5,747 nucleotides of DNA from Omnitrophica WOR_2 bacterium RIFCSPHIGHO2_02_FULL_52_10 (GTDB lineage: Bacteria > Omnitrophota > Gorgyraeia > Zapsychrales > Zapsychraceae). The DNA lies in the NCBI GenBank assembly GCA_001805655.1, contig MHGR01000071.1, positions 1-5,747 on the forward strand. Direction: 5' to 3'. Positions 5,607-5,747 of the stretch are shown here, one piece after another. The notes beneath the pieces are model-generated. The model was not told the origin of the DNA and searched no databases. It saw only the letters and a list, made by a program, of their open reading frames with translations. Positions within the stretch are counted from its first letter, which is position 1. Every line of letters begins with the position of its first letter. The position numbers were made by a program, and so were the translations under genes.

Positions 5607-5747
5607 CGCTCAAACTTAACGACATGCTCCCACCACCCGCCGCTGTCCCACTCCCGGATCTCTTCCCATAACTGTTGGGCCGTTGTGGTCTTCAGATGGT
5701 CAGGGGCGGTCTGAAAAAATTTCCTGGCTTTCAAATGCCCGCTGTCG
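5603..5747 (-). CDS. 3' end of an unidentified gene upstream of the M48 protease
   Basis: The minus strand from 5746 is open for 47 codons and ends in TGA at 5603-5605. The tail begins DSGHLKARKFFQ and ends HVVKFER, with the Trp-rich stretch EIREWDSGGWWE near the end. The upstream portion is outside the window and the fragment matches no family I recognise. It is called as coding because it is fully open, its composition is protein-like (charged and aromatic mix), and its stop overlaps the ATG of the protease gene as ATGA, the classic arrangement for translational coupling. It is probably a soluble C-terminus, as no hydrophobic helix is present. The two genes are expected to be coexpressed, but the fragment is too short to propose a role. 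Confidence 0.65.
   Translation of the reverse strand, partial: DSGHLKARKFFQTAPDHLKTTTAQQLWEEIREWDSGGWWEHVVKFER

Overview
All recognisable genes in this window lie on the minus strand, so transcription runs from high to low coordinates. The set contains a lipoprotein M48 protease, a membrane GT-C-type protein with TPRs, a lone Hpt phosphotransfer protein and an aminotransferase. This suggests a Gram-negative bacterium with an outer membrane and mid-range GC. The mixture recalls uncultured phyla such as Omnitrophota or Acidobacteria-like lineages, but that is an impression. The window has no rRNA or other marker gene to fix the taxonomy.

Layout in transcription order: (1) the last 47 codons of an unidentified gene (5603-5747); (2) an M48 zinc-metalloprotease lipoprotein whose ATG overlaps the previous stop as ATGA (4788-5606); (3) a 99-residue membrane protein (4411-4710) after a 77-bp gap; (4) a single-domain Hpt protein (4010-4360); (5) a 603-residue multispanning GT-C/TMTC-like protein with C-terminal TPRs (2180-3991); (6) a membrane-anchored coiled-coil protein (1472-2152); (7) a class I/II aminotransferase (273-1451) with substitutions at three cofactor or substrate positions. 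Gaps from the Hpt gene to the aminotransferase are 18, 27 and 20 bp, so genes 4-7 are probably one transcript. Genes 1-2 are translationally coupled. Whether genes 2 and 3 share a transcript is open.

The only long gene-free stretch (18-272) holds an 81-bp GC-rich palindromic element at 100-180, built of two arms that can each fold into a hairpin. It resembles a dispersed intergenic (REP/MITE-like) repeat. Beyond it are a weak candidate promoter and a strong ribosome binding site for another minus-strand gene, of which only the first codons (1-17) are inside the window.

The envelope theme (lipoprotein protease, GT-C protein, membrane-anchored coiled coil, small membrane protein) combined with an orphan phosphorelay module is suggestive. 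The sequence does not prove that the genes form one system. No tRNA, rRNA, CRISPR array or transposase gene was seen.
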